Position numbers and translations under genes: made by a program
Source of the DNA: Williamsia faeni
Lineage (GTDB): Bacteria > Actinomycetota > Actinomycetes > Mycobacteriales > Mycobacteriaceae
Direction of reading: 5' to 3'
Length of the DNA: 64,000 nucleotides
NCBI GenBank assembly: GCA_003202005.1
Contig: QJJF01000001.1
Location: 713,099 to 777,098, forward strand
In this document: in pieces, positions 52,442-62,957 of the stretch
Layout: each line of letters begins with the position of its first letter
Numbering within the stretch: position 1 is the first letter of the stretch
Notes under the pieces: generated by a model
The model's input: only the letters and a program-made list of their open reading frames with translations
Databases searched by the model: none
Told to the model about the DNA's origin: nothing

Positions 52442-53640
52442 GTTTGCAAACGCTGCTCTGCCCGAACGACCTCGGAGGCGGGGAGAACACGACACGCCTC
52501 GCTCGAATGTTCGCCCGCTTCATCAGCGTCGGCTATCTCGTATACCTGGCCATCCTGCTTCCGTCCATCTTTATGCTGGCCCCCCTGATGAGTTGGTGGT
52601 GGACACCGGTCGCCGTCGCTCTGGTCTTCGGAACCGGACTGCTCCCCGGGGCATTGTCGTTTCGATCGGACCCGAAGCCGATGCGTGTCTGCAGCGGGAT
52701 CGCGGCAGTGATGTTCCTGGTGGTGGCCGCGAGCTGGCCGTTGGCGTGGAACGGACCGCATATCGGCGCCGACGACGGGGTCTGGCTGGCATTCTTCCCC
52801 GGGGTGGCCAGTATCGCCGCGGTGATCGCGTGGCCGACCATATTGGTCTTCGGCCACCTGGTTATTGGCTGCGTGGTGGTCCAGGTGATCAACTATGTGG
52901 CCCGAGGCGAGACCGAGGTGGCGATGCTCGCCCCGGAGATCATGTTCGCGATCATGTTCTGCACCCTGTTCGTGGGCGGCGGTCTGATGGCGATGCGAAC
53001 CGGGCGGCTACTCGATTCCACCACCGAGACAACACATGCCGCAGCCGCGGTGGCCGCGGCCGGGCACGCTCGCACGGTCGAACGCGAGCGATTCGACGCC
53101 CTCATCCACGACAGCGTGATGTCGACGTTCCTGATCGCATCCCGCGGCCAACCGCAGGACATCGTCGGTGCAATGGCAACAACCGCACTCGCCGAACTCG
53201 ACAACATCCGCACCGAAGCTGTTCCGGATCAGCACTTCTCGGGTACTCAGGCGATTACACACCTTCGTGCAACGTCTGTCGAAGCCGACGACAAGGCACT
53301 GTTCCGCGTCACCGAGGGACCGGAGCAGGAGGTTGCGGACCTGCCCGCAGAGGTGGTCCGCACCATGGGGTCCGCACTGTCAGAGGCCTTGCGCAACAGC
53401 AGACTCCATGCCGGACCGAACACCACGCGAACCGTGGATGTCAATGTCACCGAGACCGGTTTGGGAGTTGTGGTGGCCGACGACGGACGAGGATTCGATC
53501 CCGATTCGGTTGCCCCGCATCGTCTCGGTGTCGCCGTCAGTATCCTGGGACGGTTGCGCAACCTTCCCGGCGGGACGGCCCACGTCGACAGCCGTCCGGG
53601 TGCCGGGACTCGCGTGTATCTGGGTTGGGACGCCCGATGA
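52438..53640 (+). CDS. Sensor histidine kinase
   Basis: A 400-residue kinase with about five to six TMs (residues 25-185), a coiled helix rich in Ala, the phospho-His in RFDALIHDSVMST (His224), the N box ALSEALRNSRLHAG, G1 VVADDGRGFDPDS and the G2 region LGVAVSILGRLRNLPGG. The motifs look intact. Coupled upstream to the response regulator (ATGA) and downstream to a kinase-like gene (ATGA at 53637). The input signal is probably sensed in or near the membrane; nothing more can be read. Confidence 0.9.
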   Translation: MSLQTLLCPNDLGGGENTTRLARMFARFISVGYLVYLAILLPSIFMLAPLMSWWWTPVAVALVFGTGLLPGALSFRSDPKPMRVCSGIAAVMFLVVAASWPLAWNGPHIGADDGVWLAFFPGVASIAAVIAWPTILVFGHLVIGCVVVQVINYVARGETEVAMLAPEIMFAIMFCTLFVGGGLMAMRTGRLLDSTTETTHAAAAVAAAGHARTVERERFDALIHDSVMSTFLIASRGQPQDIVGAMATTALAELDNIRTEAVPDQHFSGTQAITHLRATSVEADDKALFRVTEGPEQEVADLPAEVVRTMGSALSEALRNSRLHAGPNTTRTVDVNVTETGLGVVVADDGRGFDPDSVAPHRLGVAVSILGRLRNLPGGTAHVDSRPGAGTRVYLGWDAR

Positions 53641-54689
53641 TCGGCTCGTCGAACGCACTCGATGACCCCAACGAAATCCAGGATGCCGGTTCGCTGTTGG
53701 GGCTTCACACCGTGGCCGCGCAGATCCTCGTGTTCGCCTATGTCGTGACGTTTGCCGTTGTCAGCTGGACCGATCCGCCCCCAGGTGGATTCTGGTACCA
53801 GTTCGCGGCGTGGTTAGTGGTCAGCATCGGAGCGGTGGCACTGATCCTGATTCCCGGCGATCCCATGCCGTTGTCCGCAACCCTGGGTCTCACCGTCGTC
53901 GGACCGATTGCCATCAACCTGAACCTGGTCAAGACACCTCTGCCCCTCGAAGGGCACCTGCCGCTGTGGGCACTGGGTGCATCAACTGCCATCTACGCCT
54001 ACATGTGTGTCCGCGGGCGCACACTGTGGGCGTGGATCGGGATGCTCACAACGCTGGCGAGTTGCATGGTCTGGACCTCGACGGCCGGTGAAGGCGCGTT
54101 GTACGGGCTCTCGATCTCGGTCATCAACCTCGCGCCACTGTTGATGGCCACGTTCTTCGCCTGGACGATTCGACCGGCGGCCACCAGTATTTTCGAGCTC
54201 CGAAGGCAGGGGACGCTACGAGTGGCGGCCGAGGCCGCCGGTGTCGCGATCCTCGAAGAACGCGATGCGCGGCTCGCAGAACTCGACGAACTCGCCCGGC
54301 CACTCCTCGAACAGATGGCGATGCCCCAGCCGCTCACCGAGGATGTCCGGCTGCGAGCCAAGCTCATCGAGGCGCGCCTGCGCGACTCGCTCCGCGCACC
54401 TGCGCTCGATACGCCCGAGATCGCAGCCGCCGCCCGGTTGGCCCGCACCCGTGGGGTCGATGTTGTGCTCCTCGACGATCACGGCCTCGACGACACACCC
54501 CCCGCGGTCTGCGCGAAGATCTACCGCGCCGTCACCGACGCCCTCGACCGAGCCGATACCGGGACCCTGACCATCCGGGTACTCCCACCACAGCGAGACA
54601 CCCTGGTCACAGTCCTGCACAGCACACCCGACGCCGTCACCCGCCTCGAGTACGGACACACCGGCGAGGTCCTCGCGCCGCGACTGTAG
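53637..54689 (+). CDS. Kinase-like membrane protein without catalytic motifs
   Basis: A 350-residue protein with a kinase-like layout: about six TMs (residues 22-185), a helical linker (LRVAAEAAGVAILEERDARL) and a C-terminal domain of about 150 residues. That domain has no phospho-His in the expected helix (LARPLLEQMAMP) and no N or G boxes, although the fold pattern KIYRAVTDALDRADTGTLTIRVLPPQRDTLVTVLHS resembles a worn HATPase. It is coupled by ATGA to the true kinase. I infer an accessory or regulatory partner of the kinase, perhaps forming a hetero-oligomer. I know of no name for it. Confidence 0.8.
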   Translation: MIGSSNALDDPNEIQDAGSLLGLHTVAAQILVFAYVVTFAVVSWTDPPPGGFWYQFAAWLVVSIGAVALILIPGDPMPLSATLGLTVVGPIAINLNLVKTPLPLEGHLPLWALGASTAIYAYMCVRGRTLWAWIGMLTTLASCMVWTSTAGEGALYGLSISVINLAPLLMATFFAWTIRPAATSIFELRRQGTLRVAAEAAGVAILEERDARLAELDELARPLLEQMAMPQPLTEDVRLRAKLIEARLRDSLRAPALDTPEIAAAARLARTRGVDVVLLDDHGLDDTPPAVCAKIYRAVTDALDRADTGTLTIRVLPPQRDTLVTVLHSTPDAVTRLEYGHTGEVLAPRL

Positions 54690-54717
54690 GCGGCGCCGGG
54701 GGCACTACAATCTCTGC

Positions 54718-55491
54718 GTGTATTTCTCACGTTTTGTTGCCATCGGCGACAGTCAGACCGAAGGTATCGGTGACGGCGATGACGTCAGCGGCCACCGAGG
54801 ATGGGCCGACCGCCTTGCCGAACAACTGTCGATGATCAATCCCCGGCTCCAGTACGCAAATCTCGCGGTCCGGGGACGGCGGACCCGGCAGATCCGCGAT
54901 ACGCAGCTCGAACCCGCGATCGCGTTGTCACCGGATCTGATCGCCGCGCCTCTCGGGATGAACGATGTGCTGTCGAACTCGATGCTCGACGACGTTCATC
55001 AGGATCTCGACCACATCTATTCACGGCTCGCCGCAACCTCGGCGACAGTCATCATCTCGACCTTTCCGAACATGGCCAAGACCGTGCCGATCGCCAAACG
55101 CCTCGAACCACGCCTGCTGGCACTGAACGCCATGATGCGCGAGTTCGCGACCACCTACGACTTCGTCCTGGTCGATCTGCACGCCGCGCCGGTATTGGTC
55201 GACACGCGTTCGTGGTCGATCGATCGACTGCACGCATCGCCGTTCGGCCATGAGCGGTTCGCGGCCGGCGCAGCGCATGCACTCGACCTCCCCGGCAGCG
55301 ACCCCAACTGGGGTCGCGCTCTCGACCCCTTGGTCCCGATGTCCTTGGCACAGAAGTCGATCCGTGAGGCACAGTGGGCACGCGCGTTCCTCGTCCCGTG
55401 GATGATCCGGCGCTTCCGCGGGGTGTCGACAGGTGACGGGTTGAGTGCAAAACGTCCTGAGCTGACGCCCGTGAGACAACAGTCGACCTGA
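54718..55491 (+). CDS. SGNH/GDSL-family hydrolase
   Basis: A 257-residue esterase/lipase-like protein with all four SGNH blocks: FVAIGDSQTEG (Ser nucleophile), NLAVRGRRT (Gly), PLGMNDVLS (Asn) and SIDRLHASPFGH (Asp and His). No signal peptide, so probably cytosolic, with a basic C-terminal tail of about 60 residues. The start is GTG 54718; no strong ribosome site is evident. It follows the two-component genes by 28 bases and may share their transcript. Confidence 0.88.
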   Translation: MYFSRFVAIGDSQTEGIGDGDDVSGHRGWADRLAEQLSMINPRLQYANLAVRGRRTRQIRDTQLEPAIALSPDLIAAPLGMNDVLSNSMLDDVHQDLDHIYSRLAATSATVIISTFPNMAKTVPIAKRLEPRLLALNAMMREFATTYDFVLVDLHAAPVLVDTRSWSIDRLHASPFGHERFAAGAAHALDLPGSDPNWGRALDPLVPMSLAQKSIREAQWARAFLVPWMIRRFRGVSTGDGLSAKRPELTPVRQQST

Positions 55492-55500
55492 AAACCAAAA

Positions 55501-55538
55501 CCGCGGCCCGGTTCCCCTTTCGGAGAACCGGGCCGCGG
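55501..55538. terminator. Bidirectional intrinsic terminator between convergent genes
   Basis: 14-bp perfect stem CCGCGGCCCGGTTC (55501-55514) with its complement (55525-55538) and a 10-base loop. On the minus strand it is followed by TTTTGGTTTT, a good U-tract for ending the fadA-fadB transcript; on the plus strand it ends the SGNH gene. Confidence 0.85.
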
Positions 55539-55570
55539 TCTGTGTTCAGCGAACCGAATCAGCTAGCTGT

Positions 55571-57748
55571 TCAGTATTTTTCGCCCTTGGCCGCTTTGTC
55601 GACCAGCGACTGCGGCGGCTCGAAGTGGCTGCCGTACTTGCTCGCCAGATCGCGGGCGCGATCGACGAAGCCCTGCAGTCCACCCTCGTACCCGTTGATG
55701 TACTGGATGACACCGCCGGTCCACGCGGGGAAGCCGATTCCGAAGATCGAGCCGATGTTGGCATCGGGCACGCTCGTCAGGACACCTTCGTCGAAGCACT
55801 TGACCGTCTCGATGGCCTCGGCGAAGAGCATGCGCTCTTTCATGTCCTCGAACGGGATCGTCTTCGAGCCCGAGTTGAACGATTCACGCAGGCCCGGCCA
55901 GATGCGGACGCGCTTGCCGTTTTCGTCGTACTCGTAGAAGCCCTTGCCGCCGGAACGGCCCGGACGACCGAGCTCGTCGACCATCTTGTCGACCACGGCC
56001 GAGGAGCCGTGCTCGGGGAGCGGCTTGCCCTCGTTGGCGAGCGCCTTCTCGGTCTCCTTGCGGATCTTCTGCGGGAGCGTCAGGGTCAGCTCGTCCATCA
56101 ACTGCAGCGGCGGGGCCGGGTATCCGGCCTGCGAACCCGCCTGCTCGATGAACACCGGATCCACACCTTCACCGACGGCCGCGATGGCCTCGTTCACGAA
56201 GGTGCCGATGACCCGCGAGGTGAAGAATCCACGGCTGTCGTTGACGACGATCGGGGTCTTGCGGATCTGCAGTGTGTAGTCGATGACCTTGGCCAGGACA
56301 GCGTCAGAGGTCTTGGCGCCCTTGATGATCTCCACCAGCGGCATCTTGTCGACCGGCGAGAAGAAGTGGATTCCGATGAAGTCCTCGGACCGCTTCACGC
56401 CCTCGGCCAGGATGGTGATCGGCAGAGTCGAGGTGTTCGAGCCGAGCACCGCGTCGGGTTCGACGATGTCCTCGATCTCACCGAACACCTGCTTCTTGAC
56501 CTCGACCGACTCGAAAGCGGCCTCGATCACCAGGTCGACACCCTTGAAGTCGGCCGCATCGGTGGTCGGGGTGATCCGGGCGAGCAATGCGTCGGACTTC
56601 TCCTTGGTGGTCTTGCCACGCGAGAGTGCCTTCTCCTCGAGCTTGATCGAATAGGCCTTGCCCTTTTCTGCGGCCTCGATGTTGATGTCCTTGAGGACAA
56701 CCTCGATACCGGCCTTCGCCGAGACGTAGGCGATGGCGGCACCCATCATTCCGGCGCCGATGACACCGACCTTCTTGGCGGTGAACTTCTCGAAGCCCTC
56801 GGGGCGCGATCCGCCACCGTTGATGTAGTTGAGATCGAAGAAGAACGCCTTGATCATGTTCTGCGCGACCTGGCCGGTGACCAGCGAGACGAAGTAACGG
56901 GTCTCGATGATGTCAGCGGTGTCGACGTCGACGTATGCGCCTTCGACGGCGGCGGCCATGATGGCCCGCGGTGCGGGCATCGGAGCGCCCTTGATCTGCT
57001 GACGGAGCAGCGACGGGATGGCCGGCAGCAGCTGCGCCATGGCCGGGCTCGTCGGTGCGCCACCGGGGATCCGGTAGCCCTTCTTGTCCCACGGCTGTGC
57101 GGCTTCAGGATTGGCGGCGATCCAAGCCTTGGCGGCCGGCACGAGCTCGTCCACGGAGGAGACGACCTCGTCGACCAGACCGGTGTCCTTGGCCTTGGCA
57201 GCGTTGAAACGGTTGCCCTGCAACAGGACATTCATCAGAGCACTCTGGATACCGAGCAGACGCACGGTACGGGTGACGCCACCGCCGCCGGGCAGCAGGC
57301 CCAGAGTTGCTTCGGGCAGACCGATCTGGAGGCCCTTGACATCGGCTGCGATGCGGTAGTGGGTGTGCAACGCGATTTCGAGGCCGCCACCGAGTGCGGC
57401 ACCGTTGATGGCCGAGACAACCGGCTTGCCCAGGGTCTCGAGGCGACGCAGTACAGCCTTGATTCCGTTGGTGTGGTTGCTGATCTGGGTTGCCAGCTCG
57501 ACCTTGTCGACGCCGCTGCGGTCCGAGGTCATGTCCTTGAGGTCGCCACCGGCGAAGAAGGTCTTCTTCGCCGAGGTCAGGATGACACCGGTGATGCCGT
57601 CTTTTTCGGCCTCGAGCCGGTCGACGGTCGCAGCCATCGACGTGGTGTAGAGGTCGTTCATGGTGTTGGCGCCCTGGTTCGGGTCGTCCATGGTGAGTAC
57701 AACGACGCCGTCGCTGTCCTGCTCCCAGCCGATCATGTTGTCAGTCAT
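55571..57748 (-). CDS. fadB: Fatty acid oxidation multifunctional protein (enoyl-CoA hydratase/3-hydroxyacyl-CoA dehydrogenase)
   Basis: A 725-residue fusion doing the hydration and the NAD-dependent oxidation steps of beta-oxidation. The crotonase domain (about 1-200) has NGAALGGGLEIAL with Glu124 and GLPEATLGLLPGGGG with Glu146, the two catalytic acids. The dehydrogenase has the NAD motif VGVIGAGMMG (327-336), NTSTLPI and IGIHFFSPVDKMPLVEII with the catalytic His, and a C-terminal duplicated domain (EAGSQAGY-type region). Matches M. tuberculosis FadB (Rv0860). It lies 68 bases after fadA on the same strand, forming the usual alpha2beta2 complex with it. Confidence 0.96.
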   Translation of the reverse strand: MTDNMIGWEQDSDGVVVLTMDDPNQGANTMNDLYTTSMAATVDRLEAEKDGITGVILTSAKKTFFAGGDLKDMTSDRSGVDKVELATQISNHTNGIKAVLRRLETLGKPVVSAINGAALGGGLEIALHTHYRIAADVKGLQIGLPEATLGLLPGGGGVTRTVRLLGIQSALMNVLLQGNRFNAAKAKDTGLVDEVVSSVDELVPAAKAWIAANPEAAQPWDKKGYRIPGGAPTSPAMAQLLPAIPSLLRQQIKGAPMPAPRAIMAAAVEGAYVDVDTADIIETRYFVSLVTGQVAQNMIKAFFFDLNYINGGGSRPEGFEKFTAKKVGVIGAGMMGAAIAYVSAKAGIEVVLKDINIEAAEKGKAYSIKLEEKALSRGKTTKEKSDALLARITPTTDAADFKGVDLVIEAAFESVEVKKQVFGEIEDIVEPDAVLGSNTSTLPITILAEGVKRSEDFIGIHFFSPVDKMPLVEIIKGAKTSDAVLAKVIDYTLQIRKTPIVVNDSRGFFTSRVIGTFVNEAIAAVGEGVDPVFIEQAGSQAGYPAPPLQLMDELTLTLPQKIRKETEKALANEGKPLPEHGSSAVVDKMVDELGRPGRSGGKGFYEYDENGKRVRIWPGLRESFNSGSKTIPFEDMKERMLFAEAIETVKCFDEGVLTSVPDANIGSIFGIGFPAWTGGVIQYINGYEGGLQGFVDRARDLASKYGSHFEPPQSLVDKAAKGEKY

Positions 57749-57816
57749 ATCTTTTCAAGTTCTTTCGTCAAAGTGGGAAGATGCCTGTCGAGTAGGTGGC
57801 AGAGCCGACCGATGTC

Positions 57817-59025
<1,209 letters not shown>

Positions 59026-59098
59026 GCTGGGTTTCCTTTCAGATGAACTGCGCTGTCATTCGCGCCCGCCGATAACAATGACCAGGCTAACGCGCTGT

Positions 59099-59126
59099 AA
59101 CTTATTTGACCATACCCCGTGTACAA
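59099..59126 (-). promoter_or_regulatory. Candidate fadA-fadB promoter
   Basis: Minus strand: TTGTAC (59126-59121), a 16-base spacer, TAAGTT (59104-59099), in the 144-base gap shared with the divergent TetR gene. Confidence 0.5.
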
Positions 59127-59169
59127 ACGCGCATTCAAGGGTCAATCCATGCGCTAGGGTTGATTCACA

Positions 59170-60408
59170 ATGTCTCCACATCCCGATGTCGGATCCGGCC
59201 GGACCGCAAGTCGCACGCGCCGTCCTGCCGACCGCAAACGCCAACTGGTCGACCGCGCGGCCGAGCTGTTCCTCGACCGCGGGTACGACCATGTCTCGGT
59301 CACCGACATCGCCAAGGCCGCCGGGGTGACCGGGCCGTCGATCTATCGACACTTCGCCGACAAACAGGCCATCCTGTTCGCCGCGGTGATGGCCGGAGTC
59401 GAGGAGATCGAGACCTGCACCGACACCGCGCTCTCCCCCGCCGCCGACGGCGAGGTCCCGATCGACAAGGCGATCGAGAAGCTGTGCGCCCTCGGTGTCA
59501 CCAACCCGAACGCGGCCGCGCTGTGGCGATGGTCGTCGGCTCACCTGTCGCCGGAGCAGAACGACGAGGTCGCGAGGCGTACCCGCAAGGTGCTGCACCG
59601 GTGGTCCGGCGCGGTCTTCGCACACCGAACCGGCCTGTCATCCCGCGACATCGACCAGCTCGCCTGGACCATCCTGAGTGTGAACGGCAGCGTTTCGGTA
59701 CACCGGACACGCATCTCGACGTCCCGCGCGGTGGCCCGCTTGGTTGTCCTGGTCGGCCGCGTCGTGGAGCTGAGCCCGGGACTGGCCGCACCCATCGACC
59801 CGTTGCCCCGCGCGCTTGCCGAGCCGTCCGGACGGCGAGACGAGATCCTCGACGCCGCCGCTGAATTGTTCGCCCGGCGCGGATTCGCGACGGTCGGTGT
59901 CGACGAGATCGGTGAGGCCGTCGGAATCTCCGGACCCAGTGTCTACAACCACTTTCCGAGCAAACAGGCGATTCTGATCGGAATCAGCCAGCGCAGCGCC
60001 AATCGACTCGAGGCGAGCGCGATCGCCGCCTATTCGGTCGCGCAGGATCCGACCACACTGCTCGGCCTCCTGATCGACTCCTACGTTCAGGTCCTCACCG
60101 CAACCCCGGATCTGTCCGTCTCCTTCAACAGTCGCAGCGTGCTCGAGCACGTCGACAATGGCGATCTCATCACCTATCAGCGCCGGTACGTGGCACGCTG
60201 GGTGAACCTGGTCGAGCAGATCGAGACCGACCTTCCCAACCCGGAGGCCGCAGTGACCGTGCACGCAGCACTGACCATCGCCAACGACGCCATGCGATTG
60301 CGCCGGAACCGGGACCGCCCCGAGATGCCGGCGCTGCTGGCCTACCTCATGAAGGGCGTCCTCGGTCTTCCCCAGGTACCCGCGATCGCGGTCCGATCCG
60401 CGTCATGA
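59170..60408 (+). CDS. Tandem TetR regulator (two TetR units in one chain)
   Basis: A 412-residue protein with two complete TetR DNA-binding units: residues 23-70 (VDRAAELFLDRGYDHVSVTD, then GVTGPSIYRHFADKQAI) and 222-270 (LDAAAELFARRGFATVGVDE, then GISGPSVYNHFPSKQAI). Each is followed by its own helical ligand domain (about 75-210 and 275-405). One chain could thus imitate a TetR dimer or bridge two sites. It is divergent from fadA-fadB, so control of beta-oxidation by acyl-CoA is likely, and it is coupled by a 4-base overlap to the adenylate cyclase gene. The start ATG 59170 is the first in frame. Confidence 0.9.
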   Translation: MSPHPDVGSGRTASRTRRPADRKRQLVDRAAELFLDRGYDHVSVTDIAKAAGVTGPSIYRHFADKQAILFAAVMAGVEEIETCTDTALSPAADGEVPIDKAIEKLCALGVTNPNAAALWRWSSAHLSPEQNDEVARRTRKVLHRWSGAVFAHRTGLSSRDIDQLAWTILSVNGSVSVHRTRISTSRAVARLVVLVGRVVELSPGLAAPIDPLPRALAEPSGRRDEILDAAAELFARRGFATVGVDEIGEAVGISGPSVYNHFPSKQAILIGISQRSANRLEASAIAAYSVAQDPTTLLGLLIDSYVQVLTATPDLSVSFNSRSVLEHVDNGDLITYQRRYVARWVNLVEQIETDLPNPEAAVTVHAALTIANDAMRLRRNRDRPEMPALLAYLMKGVLGLPQVPAIAVRSAS

Positions 60409-61385
60409 CCGAATCACCGAAGATCGCCGCTGCCGCCGGGATCACCGCCGACTCGATCGAGACGCAACTCCTCGGCGGTGAACGGCTTTTCACTCTGGAA
60501 GACATGTCCGCCGCGCTGAACATCTCGGAACAACATGCGCGCCGGATGTGGTCGGCCTTCGGCTTCACCATGGACTCCGCCGACGACAAACTGTTCACCG
60601 CCGATGATGTGCAGGCCTTGCAACTCGTCCATGACGTCGATGCGGATCGATCACCCGAGCTCGAGGTGGCCATGGCACGAACCCTCGGCCAGACGATCTC
60701 ACGTCTGACCGACTGGGAGGCGCACAACATGGCCGAACGCATCCGGTCCACCGCCGAGCACGACAGGGACAGTATCGACTTGGCCGCCATGGTCAAGGCG
60801 ATCTCACGGGTTCAGACACTCATCTGGCGACGACACCTGGCCTCCGCGTTGCAGAATGCCCTGGCCACCACCGACGGCGTGAACCGAACCCTCACAATCG
60901 GATTCGTCGATATCGTCGGCTACACGAGCCTGTCGCGCCAGATCGACATGAATGAACTCGACAAACTACTGGAGCGCTTCGAGACCAACGCCTATGAGGT
61001 GATCTCCTCGCGAGGTGGTCGGGTGGTGAAAACTCTGGGCGATGCGGTCATGTTCGAGGTCGAGGACCCGATCAAGGGTGCTGAGATCGGCATTGCGCTG
61101 CAACAACTTTCCGATGACCACGATCTGCCGCCGCTACGCGTGGGGATGGCTCTGGGAACCGTACTCACCCGTCTGGGCGATGTGTTCGGTGAGCCCGTCA
61201 ACATCGCATCCCGACTGACAGGTTCGGCCCGCCCCGGCACCATCCTCGTCGACAGCACTCTGGCCTCTGCCGCCCAGGACGATCGATTCTTCTTCAAATC
61301 GATCGGACCGCTGAGTGTTCGTGGCTACAAACGACTCCGGGCCCGCACCCTGGAGTTGAACAAGAAGTCCGCCGACGCCGGCTGA
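60405..61385 (+). CDS. Class III adenylate cyclase with N-terminal regulatory domain
   Basis: A 326-residue cytosolic cyclase of the Rv1264/Rv2212 sort. The N-terminal helical regulatory domain (about 1-150, ITADSIETQLLGGERLFTLED and following) precedes the catalytic domain. Metal ligands Asp169 (GFVDIVGYTS) and Asp213 (KTLGDAVMF), adenine-selecting Lys209 and Asp259 (GDVFGEPVN), and transition-state Asn266 and Arg270 (NIASR) are all present, so activity on ATP is expected. Coupled (ATGA) to the tandem TetR, so cAMP output is set together with a fatty acid regulator. The signal sensed is unknown; in Rv1264 it is pH. Confidence 0.93.
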   Translation: MTESPKIAAAAGITADSIETQLLGGERLFTLEDMSAALNISEQHARRMWSAFGFTMDSADDKLFTADDVQALQLVHDVDADRSPELEVAMARTLGQTISRLTDWEAHNMAERIRSTAEHDRDSIDLAAMVKAISRVQTLIWRRHLASALQNALATTDGVNRTLTIGFVDIVGYTSLSRQIDMNELDKLLERFETNAYEVISSRGGRVVKTLGDAVMFEVEDPIKGAEIGIALQQLSDDHDLPPLRVGMALGTVLTRLGDVFGEPVNIASRLTGSARPGTILVDSTLASAAQDDRFFFKSIGPLSVRGYKRLRARTLELNKKSADAG

Positions 61386-61399
61386 ACCCGGTTTGTGCT

Positions 61400-61762
61400 T
61401 CATGCCCCTTCGGCGGGGAGCAACGTCAACCCCATGTCATAGGTCACCTGGTAGCGGGCGATCTTGCCCTGAGCGTCGAGCTGCACCACCCCGACAAAGT
61501 CCCCCGCGGCGGTGTCGTTTTCGGTGACCAGGCCATACGCGAACTGCATATCGCCGTCTGTTGCGAACCGCAAAATATGATGCTCACGGTCGACCGGCGG
61601 ACGTGCCCGCAGGTTTCCGAGCATCACCACACGGCCCTCGGCGTGCTTGACCCCAGTGGGAAGCACCAGAACCGCCTGAACATCTTCGGCCATCATCTCG
61701 ACGGCATCTTCTAAGCGGCCGCTGTTGACGGCGATGTAGTAATCCTCGATTTCGGAACTCAT
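61400..61762 (-). CDS. SnoaL/NTF2-like small protein
   Basis: A 120-residue NTF2-fold protein: IEDYYIAVNSGRLEDAVEMMAEDVQAVL is the usual opening, then two further strands ending YQVTYDMGLTLL. Such proteins are isomerases, cyclases or ligand binders; no diagnostic catalytic residue is clear. Convergent with the cyclase gene (14 bases apart), divergent from the TetR at 61889. Confidence 0.82.
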   Translation of the reverse strand: MSSEIEDYYIAVNSGRLEDAVEMMAEDVQAVLVLPTGVKHAEGRVVMLGNLRARPPVDREHHILRFATDGDMQFAYGLVTENDTAAGDFVGVVQLDAQGKIARYQVTYDMGLTLLPAEGA

Positions 61763-61888
61763 ACAGTGAATTTAGTTTTCAAAACGTTCTCTTGTCGAGT
61801 TCGCCGAGTGGGCCGACATTGACCCTAATTCATCTCAGGACAGCTAGAGTCAGCGGACACGTGTACATGTCTTACTGCAGGGGGCACT

Positions 61889-62512
61889 ATGACCGCTGAT
61901 ACCGAGGTGCGTCGCGAAGGCCCACGCTCCAAGCGAACGCTCATCCTGTCGGTCGCGGTCGACCAGTTCGGCAAAGTCGGCTACGAAAACACCAAATGGG
62001 CATCGATCGCCGATGAGGTCGGCATCGGCCAAACCGCGCTCTACCACTACTTCGAGTCCAAAGCGCACTGCCTGTTGACGATCATGCGCCTCGAGCTCGC
62101 CGATACCGCCGACCGATTCACCACCGCGACGGCGGGTATTCCAGATCCTGCCGAAGCGCTCCGCGCAGCCGTCGCAGCGTCATTGAACGCCACGCCCACC
62201 GATGCATCTGCGCGGCGAATCCTGCAGAACCACATGGATTTGCTGGCCACCGAGCGCCACTCCGTCAAAGAAGAGGACGAACGCCTGCAGTCACGCCGGC
62301 TCGTCGGCGAGATCGAGCAGGACTGGGCCGACATGATCACACGCGGCATCAAATCCGGCGACTTCGTCGATTCCGACCCACATCTGCTGGCTCGTCTGGT
62401 GCTCGCCCTGGTCATCAGTGTCTGGCGATGGTACCGACCGGGCGGAAAGATCACGCTCGACGAGATCACCGCACTGGTCACCGACGCCGCATTGCGGGTC
62501 GTCCGCAAGTAG
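61889..62512 (+). CDS. TetR-family regulator
   Basis: A 207-residue regulator: helix-turn-helix (LILSVAVDQFGKVGYENTKW, then GIGQTALYHYFESKAHCLL) and a C-terminal KstR2/FadR-like domain. A CAGGGGG ribosome site precedes the ATG. GACACGTGTACATGTC (61856-61871), a semi-palindrome 17 bases upstream of the ATG, may be its own operator. Divergent from the SnoaL-like gene, which is the nearest candidate target. Confidence 0.88.
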   Translation: MTADTEVRREGPRSKRTLILSVAVDQFGKVGYENTKWASIADEVGIGQTALYHYFESKAHCLLTIMRLELADTADRFTTATAGIPDPAEALRAAVAASLNATPTDASARRILQNHMDLLATERHSVKEEDERLQSRRLVGEIEQDWADMITRGIKSGDFVDSDPHLLARLVLALVISVWRWYRPGGKITLDEITALVTDAALRVVRK

Positions 62513-62609
62513 ACCCGGCGCCGCGATCGTCCCCGGTAGTGGTGATCGAGGGCAGATTTCCCTCGGTCTGACCTGTCGGGACAGTTTTCAGGGGTTGCTC
62601 ATTGCCGGT

Positions 62610-62822
62610 CTATTCCACGCCGATGGTGACTTCGGTCGACTTGATCAGCACGGTCGCGGGCTGTCCGGCTTCCAGACCGAGGTCGACCGCGGCATCTTTA
62701 GTGATCGATGAGGTGACCACCTGATCGCCGCCGTCGAGGCGGACCTTGACTGTGGCCATGACCGAGCCCAGGGTGACCTCGGTGATGACGCCGGTGAGCT
62801 GGTTGCGTGTTGAGAGCCGCAT
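62610..62822 (-). CDS. TOBE-domain (Mop-type) molybdate-binding protein
   Basis: A 70-residue single TOBE/Mop domain: LSTRNQLTGVITEVTLGSVMATVKVRL and AVDLGLEAGQPATVLIKSTEVTIGVE follow the molbindin pattern almost exactly. Mop proteins bind molybdate or tungstate as oligomers for storage or buffering. The start ATG 62822 has a strong GGAGGAA. It lies 135 bases after the ModC-type gene on the same strand, which fits a molybdate-uptake group running off the window. Confidence 0.92.
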   Translation of the reverse strand: MRLSTRNQLTGVITEVTLGSVMATVKVRLDGGDQVVTSSITKDAAVDLGLEAGQPATVLIKSTEVTIGVE

Positions 62823-62957
62823 TGCTTCCTCCAGATTGTTGGGGTTTCCAGCAATGGTCAACCACTGCGGACCGGGCGCAAAATCTCTGCGTACCTGCGG
62901 CCGACACACGGGCCCACATACGCGGATGCGGCGGAGGCTGTCCACAACCGCCCTTGG

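Noticed and set aside
52335-54689. Long frame that would fuse the kinase region to the kinase-like gene
   Set aside because: Its first half is an out-of-frame, Arg-rich shadow of the kinase; the real gene starts at ATG 53637 with a 4-base overlap.
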